DNA from: Cryptomeria japonica
Taxonomy: Eukaryota; Streptophyta; Pinopsida; Cupressales; Cupressaceae
NCBI RefSeq assembly: GCF_030272615.1
Contig: NC_081415.1
Coordinates: 378,718,392-378,782,391, forward strand
Direction: 5' to 3'
Length of the DNA stretch: 64,000 bases
Below, in pieces: positions 11,940 to 24,734 of this stretch. The translations under genes and the position numbers were made by a program. The notes beneath the pieces are model-generated. The model ran no database searches and was not told the origin of the DNA. It saw nothing but the letters and a program-made list of their open reading frames with translations. The first letter of the stretch is position 1, and each line of letters begins with the position of its first letter.

Positions 11940-12350
11940 CTAATTTCTCTCTGAGATAATTAAAAGTATCTTTAGGAAGAGGCTTGTAAATATATCTGCA
12001 ATATGTTCCTTTGTAGATACATACTCCAATCTATCTTCTTTCTCATTCACCTTCTCTCTCGAGAAATTAAACTTGATCGATATATGCTTTGTTTTGGAAT
12101 GCAACACTAGATTCTTTGAAATATTGATAGCACTTGAATTATCACAGTATATAGCAATAGGCTCATCATAAATAACTCCTATATCCTTCAACATCTACAT
12201 CATCCAAATTACCTGAGTACAATTGCTAGCAGCAACAATGTCTTCAGCCTCTAATAAATAAATAGCATTACGATTCTTACTTTCCCAAGAGACCAACTTC
12301 TTATCCAAAAAGAATGCACCACCTGTAGTAATCTTTTGGTCATCAACATC
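11940..12350 (-). pseudogene. pol: Copia-A copy 1 RNase H
   Basis: The minus strand carries Copia RNase H blocks: WESKNRNAIY near 12290, then IYCDNSSAINISKN (12145-12105), KTKHISIKFNF and VSTKEHIADIFT near the end. The Asp in YCDN is kept. RNase H removes the RNA strand during reverse transcription. The N-terminal part is separated by a TAG stop. This copy reaches the C-terminus, unlike copy 2. Confidence 0.85.
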
Positions 12351-12352
12351 AC

Positions 12353-13445
12353 CTACCTAATCAGAATATGTAAAAGCATCAAGGTAAAGTCATTATTCTT
12401 AGAATACCACAAACCAAAATCAACTTTCCCTTTCAAATATGTGAATATCCTTTTTATAGAAGTCACATGAGATTCCTTAGGATCATCTTGAAATCTAGCA
12501 ACATGAGATACAACATTCATTATATTAGGTCTAGTCTTAGTCAAATAAAACAAACCACCAATCATAGATCTATATCTGGTCTTATTAGCTTTCAGAGAAT
12601 CCTCATCTTTTCTCAGCTTACATCTAGTCACTATAGGTGTACCAACTAGTTTAGAGTCCTCAAAAAAAAATTTCTTAAACAATTCCTTCACATACTTAGA
12701 CTGTGATATGAAAACAACTTTATCCAACTGAGTAATTTGTAATCCCATAAAGAATTTCATTTCACCAATCATAGGCATTTCAAATTCTTTATGCATCTCT
12801 TTAGCAAATTTCTTACATAGGCAATCATTCCCTCTAAAGATAATGTCATGAACAAAAACTTTAACAATCAAAATGTTATTTTGATCAATCTTGAAATGAA
12901 AATTACTATCAGTAGTACCCTATTGAATCCAAGCTTCACCAAATACTTATCTAATCTAGCATACCAGGCTCTAGGGTCTTGCTTCAATCCATACAATGCT
13001 TTCTTCAACTGGCTAACCATGTCATTTTCATCTGTCGGCTAAAATCCATCTGGTTGCTCAATGTAGACTTCTTCTTCTAATATACCATTTAAGAAAGGTT
13101 GATTTGACATCCATTTGATAAACCTTGAAATATTTGTGAGTAGCATAGGTAAGAAATAATCTAACAGCTTCAATTCTAGATATTAGAGAAAAAGTGTCCT
13201 CATAATCAATTCCTTCCATCTGTGAATAACCTTTACAAACAAGTCTAGCTTTATTCCGAACAACTTTCACCCTGTTCATTTAACTTATTCTGAAATACTC
13301 ATTTAGTCCCAATTACATTTTTATCCTTAGGTCTAGGAACAAGAATCCATGTATCATTTTTCCTAATTTGATTTAATTCTACTTCCATAGCTTTAATCCA
13401 ATTTTCATCTTTGCATGCTTCATCAACATTCTGAGGTTCAATCTT
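12353..13445 (-). pseudogene. pol: Copia-A copy 1 reverse transcriptase with broken active site
   Basis: N-terminal blocks are at 13445-13300 (DTWILVPRPKDKN, IGTKWVFQNKLNE), followed by NKARLVCKGYSQMEGIDYED (13260-13195). The usual Copia catalytic box FVDD here reads FVHD (12856-12845), losing one of the two metal-binding Asp residues. Downstream KFFMGLQITQ, GTPIVTR and SHVARFQ are recognisable. A frameshift lies between 13058 and 12871. The equivalent box in copy 2 is intact. Confidence 0.85.
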
Positions 13446-13699
13446 AGAAATCAAACAAATTTCTTTATCAAGTCTTCATCACACCTTTACTCTTATCACC
13501 AATACTCTAATTTTTTTAATGATTCAACCTTACATATATTGGGAGTTTTAGGATTTTCTTGAATTTTAGGTTCTTGAACTCTTTCTTCTACATTGGCATG
13601 TGCACCTTCATTCTCAATCTTTTTCAGAGCAATCTAAACTTGCCTTAGGGTCTGTACTTGATTTCCTTTATTTGAACTAGCATCCTGATCATCAAAATC
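13446..13699. other. integrase-RT linker of Copia-A copy 1
   Basis: Low-complexity, poorly conserved pol linker. Short fragments align with the equivalent linker of copy 2 near 28480-28730, but no frame stays open. Confidence 0.6.
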
Positions 13700-14848
13700 A
13701 TATCTGCAAGATCTAATGTGTCTTACATTACCTTCATCAACCCTCACATTAGCACTTTCAACCATCTTTCTCAATCTTTTATTATGACCAGGTAGGCCTT
13801 AGTTTTAGTAGAGTAACCAAGAAAGATTCCTTCATCACATCTAGCATCAAACTTTCTAAGATCTTCATCTCTTTTGATATACCATTTACTACCAAAAATT
13901 CTAAAATATCTAATACTAGGAGCATGAGAAAAACATAACGCATAAGGAGTCTTACCTGTATCTCCTTTGACATTTACCCAGTTAAGAGTGTATACTACAA
14001 TACTCATAGCTTCTCTTGAAAATATATGTTGAACATTTCCTTCAATCATCATGGTTCTAGCAACTTCTTCAGCTATTCTATTCTTTCTCTCCACAACCTC
14101 ATTCTACTATGGTGTCCTAGGAGCAGATAATTGTCTCTTAACTCCATGATCTTCACAATATGCATTAAACTCATCGGAAGTGAATTCTTCACCTCTATCA
14201 GATCTCAGACACTTGAGTTTCAATCCATTCTCAGTTTCAACTCTAGCCTTGAAAATCTTGAACTTCTCCAACGCTTCAAAATTCTCCCTTAAGAATGTAA
14301 CCCACATCATTCTTGAATAATCATCAATCAACAACATGAAATACCTATCACGCCACAAGATTCTCAGTCTAGAAGGACCACACAGATTAGTACACACAAG
14401 AAATAATCTATTAGAATTATACTATTTTCTATTATAGGTAACTCTTGTTTGCTTCCCTAATTGATATTCCTTACATACTGGATTAGAAGGCTTTAATTAC
14501 TTTGATGGATCTCTCACTTATTGAGTAGAGCTTATCTTAACCATACAATCAAAATTTGCATGACACATCCTTCAATGCCATTAACAACTTTCATCAATCA
14601 AAGAAATCAAACAACTTTTTCCACCAGCATTCAAGTGAAAGATATTACCTTTAGTCTTTGTACCTGATGCAATCTCATTTGTGATTCTTGAATTGCAAGT
14701 TATATCCTTTATCAACCATCTAATCAACAGTCAAAAGATTATTATTTAAACCTTCAACATACAACATATCATCAACATTATGCTTACCATAAAGAGAAAT
14801 AGAGCCTCTACCACGGATTACACAAGCTTTGTTATCACCAAACCTTAC
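13700..14848 (-). pseudogene. pol: Copia-A copy 1 integrase, with pre-integrase zinc domain
   Basis: From 14848 down there are degenerate protease-end and HHCC zinc-domain sequences, then the catalytic core (14397-14107: NLCGPSRLR, LIDDYSRMMWVTFL, LRSDRGEEFTS) and VERKNRIAEEVART (14105-14060). The first catalytic Asp of the family (DLCGP) is Asn (codon 14386-14388), so this integrase could not work. The second Asp (SDRG) and the Glu (VERKNR) remain. The region is cut at 14848 by the Athila-type insertion and resumes at 25984. Confidence 0.85.
14844..14848. repeat. target-site duplication CTTAC (left copy)
   Basis: CTTAC precedes the TG end of the Athila-type element and recurs at 25984-25988 after its CA end. 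The flanking Copia sequence (CTTACTATACCACCATC) is continuous in the undisrupted second copy near 29895. Confidence 0.95.
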
Positions 14849-16082
14849 TGTTGGTCCTCACAACTGGAATGGCAACTAGGCAATAAAACATAATTCAGAG
14901 ATTAGATATCTTTGAATAGATATATTTCATGTATCAAAGGCTCATTTACTTATCGACCAGGAATGTAAACTTAAAATGGGCCAATATTGTATGTGCACCA
15001 AGTTCATATCGTAACCATTCTATGTTACTGCAGGAAAGGAAATTTTTTTAAGTAAACATGCAAAATATCAATGAACTAATACTTAATCCAAAGTCAAAAC
15101 TAGAAATCACTCAAACAATTACTACTAAATGATAATGTTCTAGCAAGTGGATACGAACTACTCTTCCGCTGTGGCTGCAGGAACAGACACGTGAACTATT
15201 TCCAGTGGGTACGGGAACAGACAATTGCCAAAACAAGTACTACTGAAGAATGAAAACTAACTGGAAAACATGAAGGATTACTCACCAAGTGGGACCTCTT
15301 GAGTGAGCATATCTAGAACTTTCAAATTACAATTGTTAAGCTTTTAAAATCAAATTGATCTCTTTATTCCATTTTGATTGTGAAAATACATAAAATACCA
15401 GAAGACTGAGTATTACAAATATGATGGTCATTCTCCAATATCCTCGAGAGGAGAGAAAAACCCCTTTATTTATAAGGAAGCTTATAACAGATTCCTAACT
15501 GATCAACCACATTCCTATGGAATAGGTGAACAAGATTCATTAAACAAAAGAATAAGAAGTCAGCGCAGGAAAACATAACAACATCTGTCCTGCAGCTGAG
15601 AAAATATAGCATAACTGTCTTCCTAGATCTAAGCTCCACCAAGAACAGTTATAAATGTCCCATAAATCATTCTACTGAAGAACCGGTTAAGTGGCTTCAA
15701 TCTCCCTCATTACTACTTTTCTTTGACTAGGTCTGCATTGTAGCTATATACTTGGTGCTTCTTTAAACCTCCACTTAGTCTTTCATTCTCCATTGTTGAT
15801 CCTACATCATGATATTAATACGCACAACAAAAATGTGTATATACTAATGCTAACATGATATAATTGAAACCATACTTAAGATTGATTTTAGATATTTGCA
15901 TAGATAAATCATTTAAAAACCATTATATGACAACCTTAAGTATAAGTCAAATCAGTTTCAGAAACACTTGAAAGGTATCAACTAGGAGAGTATCCTGATC
16001 CAAATGTCATCTAATCACAAGACCTATGCAGGAGTATTATAACAAAAATCTATCAAAATAGGGCCATTATTTAGGCTCATCA
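14849..16082 (-). repeat. 3' LTR of the Athila-type element
   Basis: Plus strand TGTTGGTCCTCACAACTGG at the left and GGCTCATCA at the right. It aligns over its whole length with 24755-25983. Differences are mostly transitions and are unevenly spread: about 14% in the first 240 bases but about 4% in the last 240 (eye counts). Confidence 0.95.
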
Positions 16083-16098
16083 TCTCCACCTAACCTAT
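16083..16098 (-). other. polypurine tract of the Athila-type element
   Basis: The minus strand reads AGGTTAGGTGGAGA directly before the LTR start TGATGAGCC. This is the expected site for plus-strand DNA priming. Confidence 0.7.
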
Positions 16099-16129
16099 CT
16101 TCTTGTTGATCCTCCAGCATCAGGAAAAT

Positions 16130-18540
16130 TTTGAATTCAGGCATTGATTTTGAAATTGCCAGGAGTAACCTGCCCAGAACCTCCTGCAGACAAACTCTAG
16201 TAGAATCCTTTCATTTTCTCCAATCTCATCCACCTGGTATGTTCTGCTGCTTCACTGTATGGTGGATCATTATCCTTGCATCCCATCAATGGCCATAGGA
16301 GGATTGGAGGCTGAAAAATGAGAGGCAACCAATGTCTTCCCTTTGTTCTTCCCAAGTGCATATATTTGGGTGCCCTCTTCAGTGTTGCATGGTATTTTTG
16401 AATGGAGTGTGTCTTAGATTGCCTCAACTCATCTGGAAGACTATTCCAACATTGGACCAAATTTCCTATTGCTACTTGTTCTTCCCTTCGAGCCATTTGT
16501 TCATATTCTTTATACACCTCCTCTCTTAAGGGTAGAATATCTTTTGCAAAATCTGGCCTATATACAATCTTTTGCTAGTCAAAATAAAGTCTTTTAGGTT
16601 CTCATGATTCAGCCCCTAATGTCAGTGAAAGGTCAAGTTCTTCCTTTACATGTACCTGAAACTACTCTCCTCTTGCTATTTCATTCTGCATCCATGACAT
16701 GAGAGCTCTCAATTGGATATCTCCAATGTAGAGGAGAGGGTTCCAATCAACATCATCTGGAACAACATAGTTATGTAAATAAAATTCATAGAGTAAATTC
16801 TTAATGGCTGTAGGAGATGTCTGATAAATATTGTAGAATTCCTCAGGTGTTTTCAATGAGGGACATAGATACCTGACAATTCTCATCATCTGGAAACTGA
16901 TATGCTATTCTTTTAAATACAGAGAATAAACATGAGGAGGTTCTCAGCATTGCATTAGTTGTGGTACCATAGTGGCTACTGTTTCCACCCTAGTTTTAAG
17001 CTAAGCAATTTCCTCCTCTTTTTGTTCAATAATTTTCTTTTGTCGGTCGATTATCATCTGCATTTTTACCTTTTCCAATTCCCACTCCTGGTAAAGGGCA
17101 AGTGCCACTGCATGGCTGGTAAGAGAAGTAGGTGGTCTATGAATAGGTACCCTAGGTTTCATCTTTTCAACTTTTCTCCCTGCTTCAATAACTTGTTCTA
17201 CAACGGATGCTAATAAGCTATCCAGCCTTTCAAAACCTACTTCTCCCTGCATCTGCTCAATGTTCTATAGTTCTTTCTCTTCATGCAGCTACGGTTCTTT
17301 CTCTTCATGTAGCTATATTTCTTGTTCCCTTTGGAGTTCCCTTGGTGGAGAAGGAGGAACATCATTGTGAGGTGGACTGTGTCGCTCTTGTTCTGGAGAA
17401 TCAACCAGAATGGTAACATTTGGCTCCACTGATTGATCTTGATTTCTAATCTTTTTCTGGAGCCTACCACTACTTCTCTAAGATTTCACTTTAGCGACTA
17501 CAGGACTACTTCCTATAGCTAACTCCTCAACCACTTAAGTGGTTATATGAGAAACTATTTTTATAACTTTCCTTTTCTTGGCCACAGGAGAGGGTATATT
17601 CTCACTTTCATTTTTCTCTTCCTTCTTTTCTATGTCAATGTGTTTTCCTTTGCCTTTTTCCTTTTGTATGGCAGCCCTAGTTTTTATTAGGCTTTAGGAA
17701 GGAATCCCTACTGTAGATTTTTCTTATAAGGGTTCCTCTGCTGCAGGAACATTTTGTTCTGATGATATTCTAGAGGATGAGGGTTCAATAGGGGAGCTAG
17801 GTTTTTCAAGATTTTCTAAATTTTCTTTTTCTTGAGATGGAAGTGGTTCCTCTAAACCCACATTTTCTACCCTAAACCTTCTAATTTCAACAAATTCATA
17901 CCAAGACATTGGAGAGACATCTCTTAAAGATCTTTCAACCAATAGCTTGATTAGGGAATGATGAGAAACAAAGTGAGGCCTACCTTTCTAGGTTTCTGCT
18001 GCGCTTATAGAAATATGGTTGTACAATATGTTTGGAACATTCATCCTTCTCTCATGGCATAGATGACTCAAAAGCTTGAAATGATGGGAATGCAGACATG
18101 AAAACCTTCCTTCATAGGTTAAATACTTCAAAACATATAATTCTACAACTCTCCATTCAGGCATAAGAGATTCTCACCTAGCTCCCTATCTATCTATTAC
18201 TAAGGGTGGGTCTCCCTTCCATATAAACTCTACTCTTGCACTCCGTGCATCCTTAGATTCTAGGTACTTTTCTCATCTATTGGCAACCTAATTACTTCTG
18301 CAATACATTCCTCTATCACCACAACTCTCAAACCTTTTACCTGGGCTTCTCCATCTAAAAGTGTGCGGGTAAATTCCCTTGCAATTTTCTCATTAAAATC
18401 AGTCAGCTTCATAAAATAATCCAGCCACCCACTGTTGCGGAATATTGGCTCACAATCTTGGTCCTAAAGAAGGAATTCATGAACTGCCGGCTCATGACGA
18501 ACAAGTGGACCTCCCATTGCAGTGATAACACTTTCTACTC
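16130..18540 (-). pseudogene. ORF3 of the Athila-type element (post-integrase accessory protein)
   Basis: Reading down from about 18540, a broken frame encodes a protein of roughly 800 residues. The N-terminal domain includes GWLDYFMKLTDFNEKIAREF, VVVIEECIAEVIRLP, LYVLKYLTYEGRF, and HHSLIKLLVERSLRDVSP near 17950. A Glu/Pro/Ser-rich linker (17900-17730), a basic stretch, a coiled coil (17130-17000, VKMQMIIDRQKKIIEQKEEE) and a C-terminal part (16889-16197) follow. Stops are mostly TAG. The N-terminal domain matches the ORFs at 40.0-41.6 and 51.1-52.6 kb. This position is where Athila elements carry an env-like ORF, but I see no clear membrane segment and do not call it env. Function unknown. 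Confidence 0.7.
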
Positions 18541-18740
18541 TCTAATGGCATAAATTTGTCCAATTTCTACAACTGAAATATACTCAATATACTCTTACTT
18601 GGTCAGAACCCAGCTGCAATCTAAAATAACTCTAGGCAAACAGAAGGACATAATACAAAATATCACTTCAAACTAAAAATTTGAAAAATTAAAATGCAAT
18701 CTAGGATGACATAAGAATTATCTGCTAGACTAATTATTAG

Positions 18741-18787
18741 CGTACTCCCCCCCCCAACCTAAGGTTGAACATGTGTCCACACATGTG
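18741..18787 (-). other. G9 tract next to a perfect hairpin, before ORF3
   Basis: A run of nine C on the plus strand (18747-18755; G9 on the element strand) lies next to ACATGTGT-CC-ACACATGT (18769-18786), an inverted repeat with 8-bp arms. The pair lies in the spacer between integrase and ORF3. It could be an internal polypurine tract or an RNA structure controlling ORF3. Sequence shows only the structure. Confidence 0.6.
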
Positions 18788-19099
18788 GAGGAGGACTGAA
18801 AAAGGACACTATGCAAAATATCATAATGATAGTTAATATGGTTTAATTATATACATGCAACAAAAATAAATACACACGAGTGTACCTGACATCACACGAT
18901 AATGACTACAGCTGAAGACATTGAATCGTCATGCATGGAAAATGAGGTGGAAATGGATGAAGTGAGTGGAAAGAAATGAGTGAATACGGAATGGAATATT
19001 TATTGCATAGAAATGTAGTTCCTATAGATATGGAAGTCTTTATTATGAGCATGCAGTAAAAATTTAGGATGGAGAGGTAACGACAAAGGCGTCGCCAGT

Positions 19100-20334
19100 T
19101 GCTGCAGGAATCTTGACATTTTCAGCTATGGAGAACTGCTATAGAAATTCCCCCTTGCTAAGAGGCTTATGGTACAGGTGCAAATGATGACCATTGACTA
19201 ACAATTTAAATTTGACAGGATCAATTGTGGATAATCGGACGACACCATTAGAGAATGTTTCAACTATCTCATAAGGTCCTAGCCATCATGTCTGTAATTT
19301 TCCCAACTTATCTTTATACCTTGAATCATAGAGAAGGGCCCAATCACCTAGCTTGAATGATTTATCTTTGATATAGCAATCATACCACTTCATGCACTAA
19401 TTTGAACTGATTCGGTGTGCTACAGGGCTAACTTTATTATCTCATCTAAGGCATTAAGCTGCAGGAGCCTTTCCTCTTCTGTTGTAGAAAGAGTCATATC
19501 CAAGGCAATGGTTGTTCTCATGGCTTTATGCTCAAATTCCATAGGCATCATTGCTTTTATCCCATATACCATTTCAAAGGGTGTAAACCCCGTTGTGGTT
19601 TTCCAAGTGGTTCTATAAGCCCATATTGCTTCAAATAACCTGCTAGACCAATCCTTGGGGTTAAGAGCTACTGTTTTGGTCAATATTGATTCAAGGTCCC
19701 TGTTAGTGATCTATGCTTGTCCATTATCCTGAGGATGATAGGGAGTGGATTTTCTATGCCTTACATTGTATTCATTAACTAGGGTGATAATCAAAGTGGA
19801 AGTGAATTGTGCCCCTTGATTTGTTACAATTTCTCTAGGAACTCCATACCAAGTGAAGATCTCTTCATATAAAAATTATGCTACCTTATTATCCCTTGCA
19901 TGCTTGAATTCTTTGACCTCTACCCACTTCGTGACATAGTCGGTACAAACAAGAATGTATGACCGACCATTTGATGATGGATTAATTTTCCAAACAAAGT
20001 CTAAGGCCCATTTATCAAATGGTGTAACAACCACCTAGGGGTGTAAAGGCATTTCATCAGACCGAGTTGGTCTTCCCATTCTCTGACATTTGTCACATTT
20101 CCTAGTATATTTGACTGCATCCTTGTGCAAGGTTGGCAAATAATACCCTATAGTCAATATCTTGAGAGTTGTTCTTTTGGCAACAAAGTGACCTCCACAA
20201 GGCTCATCATGAAAGGCATTAAGTATATCATATGTCTCATCTTCTCTAACATAGCGCCTCATAACTTGATCTGGTCCTGTATAAAATAAACAATCTTCTA
20301 TCCATGAGAAGTTAAAACTCTTTTCTACTAGCAA
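19100..20334 (-). pseudogene. pol: Athila-type integrase with two lost catalytic residues
   Basis: The HHCC zinc domain is at 20160-20060 (HDEPCGGHFVAKRTT, then KCDKCQRMG). The core follows: a first Asp in LDFVWKINP near 19980, then VTNQGAQFTS near 19810, where the family has D (Asn codon 19819-19821). Next is HPQDNGQA followed by TAG at 19713-19711 where the catalytic Glu should be. Downstream, WAYRTTWKTTTGFTPFEMVY (about 19620-19560) is well kept. Integrase inserts the DNA copy into the host. With the second Asp and Glu lost it cannot act. Confidence 0.9.
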
Positions 20335-20337
20335 CCT

Positions 20338-20970
20338 TTATTCTTTTGGTGAGAAATGAGGAGGTATCTTGTTAGCTGCTAAGTAGTTAGCTATGTCAGC
20401 ATACCATGAACTGTTCAAATTTATTGAAAACAAATTCTCATCTGGAAAAGAATCATCAATGGCTTCAGGATTGTTTGGTGTTTGAATTCTAGACAAAAAC
20501 TCTGCCACTAAATTTTCTTTACCTGGTTTATCTACGATAGTAATGTCAAATTCTTGCATTAACAATAACCATCTTGCCAACCTACCTGTAATGGAACTTT
20601 TATTCATGAGGTACCTAATGGCTACATGATCAGTATGCACAAAGATTTGATAACTAGTTATATAGTGCCTAAAATTATTGAGGGCATAGATGACAGCTAA
20701 CATTTCTTTTTTAGTGATAGTATAATTCAGCTTTGGTCCTTGCAAATTTTTACTGATATAATAAATTGCATTTTCCAAAACTCCTTGCTTTTGCCCCAGA
20801 ACTCCTCCTATTGCAAAATCAAATGCATATGTATGAATGTGAAAAGGAAGAGACCAATCAAGTCCTTTAAGCATAGGGGCCTGAGTTAAGGCTCCTTTTA
20901 ATTTAGAAAATGCCTCTTCACATGTAGCTATCCATTCAAACTCAGCATCTTTTGTTAAAAGAGAATACAA
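20338..20970 (-). pseudogene. pol: Athila-type RNase H
   Basis: A 210-codon open frame with RT-end and RNase H blocks: HIHTYAFDFAIGGVLGQ, LNYTITKKEMLAVIYALNNF, IFVHTDHVAIRYLMNK and FDITIVDKPGKENLVAEFLS. The first metal-binding Asp of the family is Tyr here (codon 20827-20829). The Glu of KEMLA and the Asp of HTDH remain. A TAA stop at 20338 separates it from the integrase. Confidence 0.88.
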
Positions 20971-21735
20971 AGGTCCTTCTATTTTACTAAAGTCCTTGAT
21001 AAATCTCCTGTAGTACTCTACATGGCCTAAAAAACTTCTTACATCCTTTTGTTTTGCAGGGGCAGGAAGAGAAAGTATTACCTCAATTTTGGTTGGATCT
21101 ACTTGAATACCTTATTGAGAAATACGATGCCCCAACACTATACCTTCTTGCATCATCATAAAACATTTTTCACTATTTAGGGATAAATTGTGATCCTCAC
21201 ACCGCTACAACACTTTGGCTAGATTTTGTAAAGCTTCCTTAAAGGTGGCCCCATAAGAAGTAAAATCATCCATGTAAATTTCCATACAATCATGGGATAT
21301 ATCTAAAAATATACTGAGGACAGCCCTTTGAAAGGTTGCAGGAGCATTACATAAACCAAAAGGGAGAACTGAATAGGCATATGTGCCCCAGGGGTAGGTA
21401 AAGGTGGTCTTTTACTGATCTACCAGAGCTATTATGATCTAATCATAACCACTAAACCCATCCAAGAATGAAAAGTATTACCTACCTGCTAGAGAATCTA
21501 ACACTTGATCTATGAATGGAAGTGGGAACTGGTCCTTTTTGGTAGCAGTGTTGAGCTCCCTATAGTCCACACAAACTCTCCATTTCCCTCCTTTCTTTGG
21601 AACTATAACCAGGGGGAAACCCATTGACTATCTGAAATAGGGTAAATGAATCCTGCATTAAGCAACTTTTGTAGTTCCTCTTTAACTATTTCCCCTAGGG
21701 TAGGATTAATCCTTTGTTGAGGCTGTCTAATTGGT
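20971..21735 (-). pseudogene. pol: Athila-type reverse transcriptase
   Basis: The frame enters from the upstream protease ORF at LLNAGFIYPISDSQWVSPWL (21660-21605) and continues with VPKKGGKWRVCVDYRELNTA, VLPFGLCNAPATFQRAV (near 21350) and the intact catalytic YMDD at 21276-21265. The thumb block DVRSFLGHVEYYRRFIKDFS is at about 21040-20985. Several single-base stops (TAG, TAA) interrupt it. Confidence 0.9.
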
Positions 21736-22871
21736 TTACAATCTTCTTTGATATAAATCCTATAGGTACACAATGTAGGATTTAATCCCTTCATGTCATG
21801 ATAATCCCATGCGAAGGCTTGTTGTTGGACTTTGAGTAATTCTATTAATGACAATCTTTGGTCTATTGCTAATTGACTATTGGCATTCAGAATTCTTCCT
21901 GTGGCAACCTCTATTTGATTGACTGAGTCAACATTAGATATTTCAAATAGATAAGAGGTTTGAATCTCTTGTGGTAGTAATGTATAAAATATATTTGTGG
22001 TTGCAGGATAATATAAAGAGCTCACAGACGGAAGAAGAGTATGCAAAGGACTTGTTGGTATACCTATGGACTGTTGAGTTGCTCCATAATGATTTCTTAT
22101 GATGTTAGAGAGTACCGTATCATCCTCTTGAAGTGCTATGAATGGTTCCCTTGTTAACATCATTAGTTGTTGACTAGAATTTATTTCCTCCATTTTTTCT
22201 CCTATATCTTGCCATACTACTTGCTCTTGATCAAGTTTTAGTTGTGTTGGAGAATAGAGTGCAAGAGTTTTAATAGTAATACCATCTGAAATGGTCATGT
22301 CTCCTGATCTGCAACCTATGTATGCATCAGGTGTAGCAAGCCAAGGTCTTCCCAAAATGATTGGATATCCCCCCAATGTTGCCTTAGGAGAGAGTACTAT
22401 TAAATCAGCTAGGTACTCCCAAGAATCTAATGTGACAACAATATCTTCAACCATCCATTTAGGCTAGACAATAGAGCTATCAACAAGCTGGAGGACCGTT
22501 GGGGTTGATCAAAGACTAGTAATGTTGAGTTGTTACATGACATCCTTAGTCATCACATTTATGGTTTCTCCTAAGTCTAACAAGGCATTTTTAATTTGAG
22601 TTCCATTAATAACTACCTTCACAATAGGGCTACCTGGGTCAGAATATTTAGTGACAACAATTTTTCCTAACATGATATCAACTAATTGTCCTACTACATG
22701 CATTGTTTTTGGGTCCTTTTTCTTTCTCCCAGGTTTCTTCAAACATGTTTCCTTAATAGATTTTCCATATATGGGAATGTCCTTAATAGCTTGAAACAGT
22801 GGAATATTTACACATATATGTTTTAATTGATCAATAAGATCAAAAGCTATATCATCATGCTGCCTAGACAC
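21736..22871 (-). pseudogene. pol: Athila-type protease and pol linker
   Basis: The active-site region near 22590-22540 reads KNALLDLGETINVMTKDVM. Athila-type proteases often have Leu rather than Ser/Thr after the Asp, so DLG may be native. The frame then continues with LIVLSPKATLGGYPIILGRP and WLATPDAYIGC (22400-22310), the C-terminal protease block, and a linker to RT. Only the stretch between 22533 and 22454 is broken. Confidence 0.85.
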
Positions 22872-22899
22872 TTCTACCTACAATCTTTGAGGAAACAGG

Positions 22900-24654
22900 G
22901 GAGTTCTTACATGAGTGTTTGGAGTCTTAGACTAATGAACCTGCTCAAGGTTTCTAGGTCAATCAAGTGTAGTGTCCTGAGAAATCTCCTTAGATGGTAA
23001 TTTTGTTATGACTGGAGGAGATGGAGTAGGCAGTTTTGTTCTTGATTGTAAGTGAGTATCACTTATATTGAGAGAATATGCAAGATAGTTATTAGGATTA
23101 GTTGAAAAAACTTCTTGTTGCTGCTAGGGTTTGTTATTTGGATTTGGAACAAGCTGTGTTGGTAGTTGGGTTGGCTTGGGTGGAGTGGCATTAGGAGCTA
23201 GTGGCGTTAAAGCCGGGTGTTGGGACTGTTGTTGTGGCTGCAGGAAACTTGATGATTAGTTCGCCCATTGCTATCCTCCCCTCCATTGCGGTGAATGTTG
23301 CCAGTTACCTTGAGGAGGTGAACAATTCCCTTATGGCTGATGCCATTGAGAGGAAGAACTCTGATAATTAGGCCAAGGGTTTTGAGAGCTATTCCAAGAC
23401 TGAGGAGTATAATTCCCAAAATTTTAGGAGTATGGAGGTTGCCAATGATTATTCTATGCATTGAAGTTCATATAAGGATTAGAAAATGACATTGGATCTT
23501 GTGGCATACCTTTTCTTGGAGGCGAACACCTTCATTGGGCAACATAAAAGAGTTGTTCATCATCTCCATAGACAAGCTTGAAATCTGGGGAAGTCTGTTG
23601 GCTATCAATTTTAGCTAGCAGTTTACATTTACAGTCCTTCTTCTTTTGTCGATAGTGAGGAAAAATTCAACAAGAATACCTTTGCCTCCTCATTCTTGTT
23701 TCTTGCTTGAAGTGTATCCAACTAAGTATCCATATTATTGATAATATCCTCCTTAAAGTCCTTTAACAAATGAGCTATTTCCATTCTTGAAACTGTTGTA
23801 GATGACTTTGCAATTGAAGAACCAAGCCTATAGTGTCTTCCCTTCTTGGCTGCAGCTTTGGAGTACTTTTGAAAAATTTGTCCGATGTCATCCCATTGAA
23901 CTTGAGTAATATCCCCTCCTCCCATGAGGTATAAGGAGTCAAAATAGTCTTCATTGATTCCCCTTAGAAAGATCAACTTCATGGATTCTTCACTCAGAGT
24001 GCTATGCTTTGATTTTCTGACACTAAACATAAACCTCTCCAAATAATCTTCTAGGCTTTCATCTTATTTTTGTGTCATCCTAAAGATATCATCACCATGT
24101 CGGTTCATTCCCCTACAATAGTCTCTATACTTATCCAAGAAGTTTGTCTTCATCTCCTCCTAAGTAGTGATTACATCTCTTCTTAGACTCATAAACCATC
24201 TCAGGGCAGCTTCTTTCAAAGTAACAGGGAATAACTTGAGTTTATGGGCGTCAATGGTATAATCATAACTTCTACAAAGGATGTCAGATTCAAACAAAAA
24301 GGTATCCCGATCTTTTGTTACCAAACCATGAAATTTTGGAAGAGAAGAAGCTGGTATATTCTTCAAATTTGCATTATCATGTTGGACAGGAATCAGAAAC
24401 TCAAAGGTTGGGTTTATAGGCGGAGGTGGAGGATTTTATGCCATTGGTCCCTGATAAAAGACTAAAGGTAAAATGTTTTGCTCAAGGGGCTCATTTAGGA
24501 AGTCTAGGTCTCCTTCTGACAAGTTAAAAACACCTCTATTTCGTACATAAGTTTCTGCAAAAGGGTTTACTTTAGGTGCTTGATTTGATCTTATATCTTG
24601 AATGGAATGTGAGAAAAGAAATATTCCTAATGCATCTCCTCTCCTCCTATGCAT
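22900..24654 (-). pseudogene. gag: Athila-type gag
   Basis: Starts at the Met codon at 24654-24652, about 100 bases inside the primer site. The capsid core at 24366-23722 contains FHGLVTKDRDTFLFESDIL, LKEAALRWFMSLRRDVITT, ESLEDYLERFMFSVRKSKH and FLRGINEDYFDSLYLMGGGD, a typical Athila/Tat gag. The tail (23470-22900) is rich in Asn, Gln, Pro and Ser. Stops at several Gln/Trp-like positions are TAG. Confidence 0.9.
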
Positions 24655-24734
24655 GCAGATTAATGAATAAATTCAAAGAGCTAACTAAAAACTTAAATTT
24701 AATGGTTACAACAGGTTCTTAGTTTGGCACCATC

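Noticed and set aside
16130-18540. Calling the post-integrase ORF an envelope gene
   Set aside because: Position fits Athila env-like ORFs, but I see no signal peptide or clear membrane segment; left as ORF3 of unknown function.
22540-22600. Athila protease Asp-Leu-Gly read as a mutated active site
   Set aside because: Athila/Tat proteases commonly have Leu at this position, so it may be the native form.
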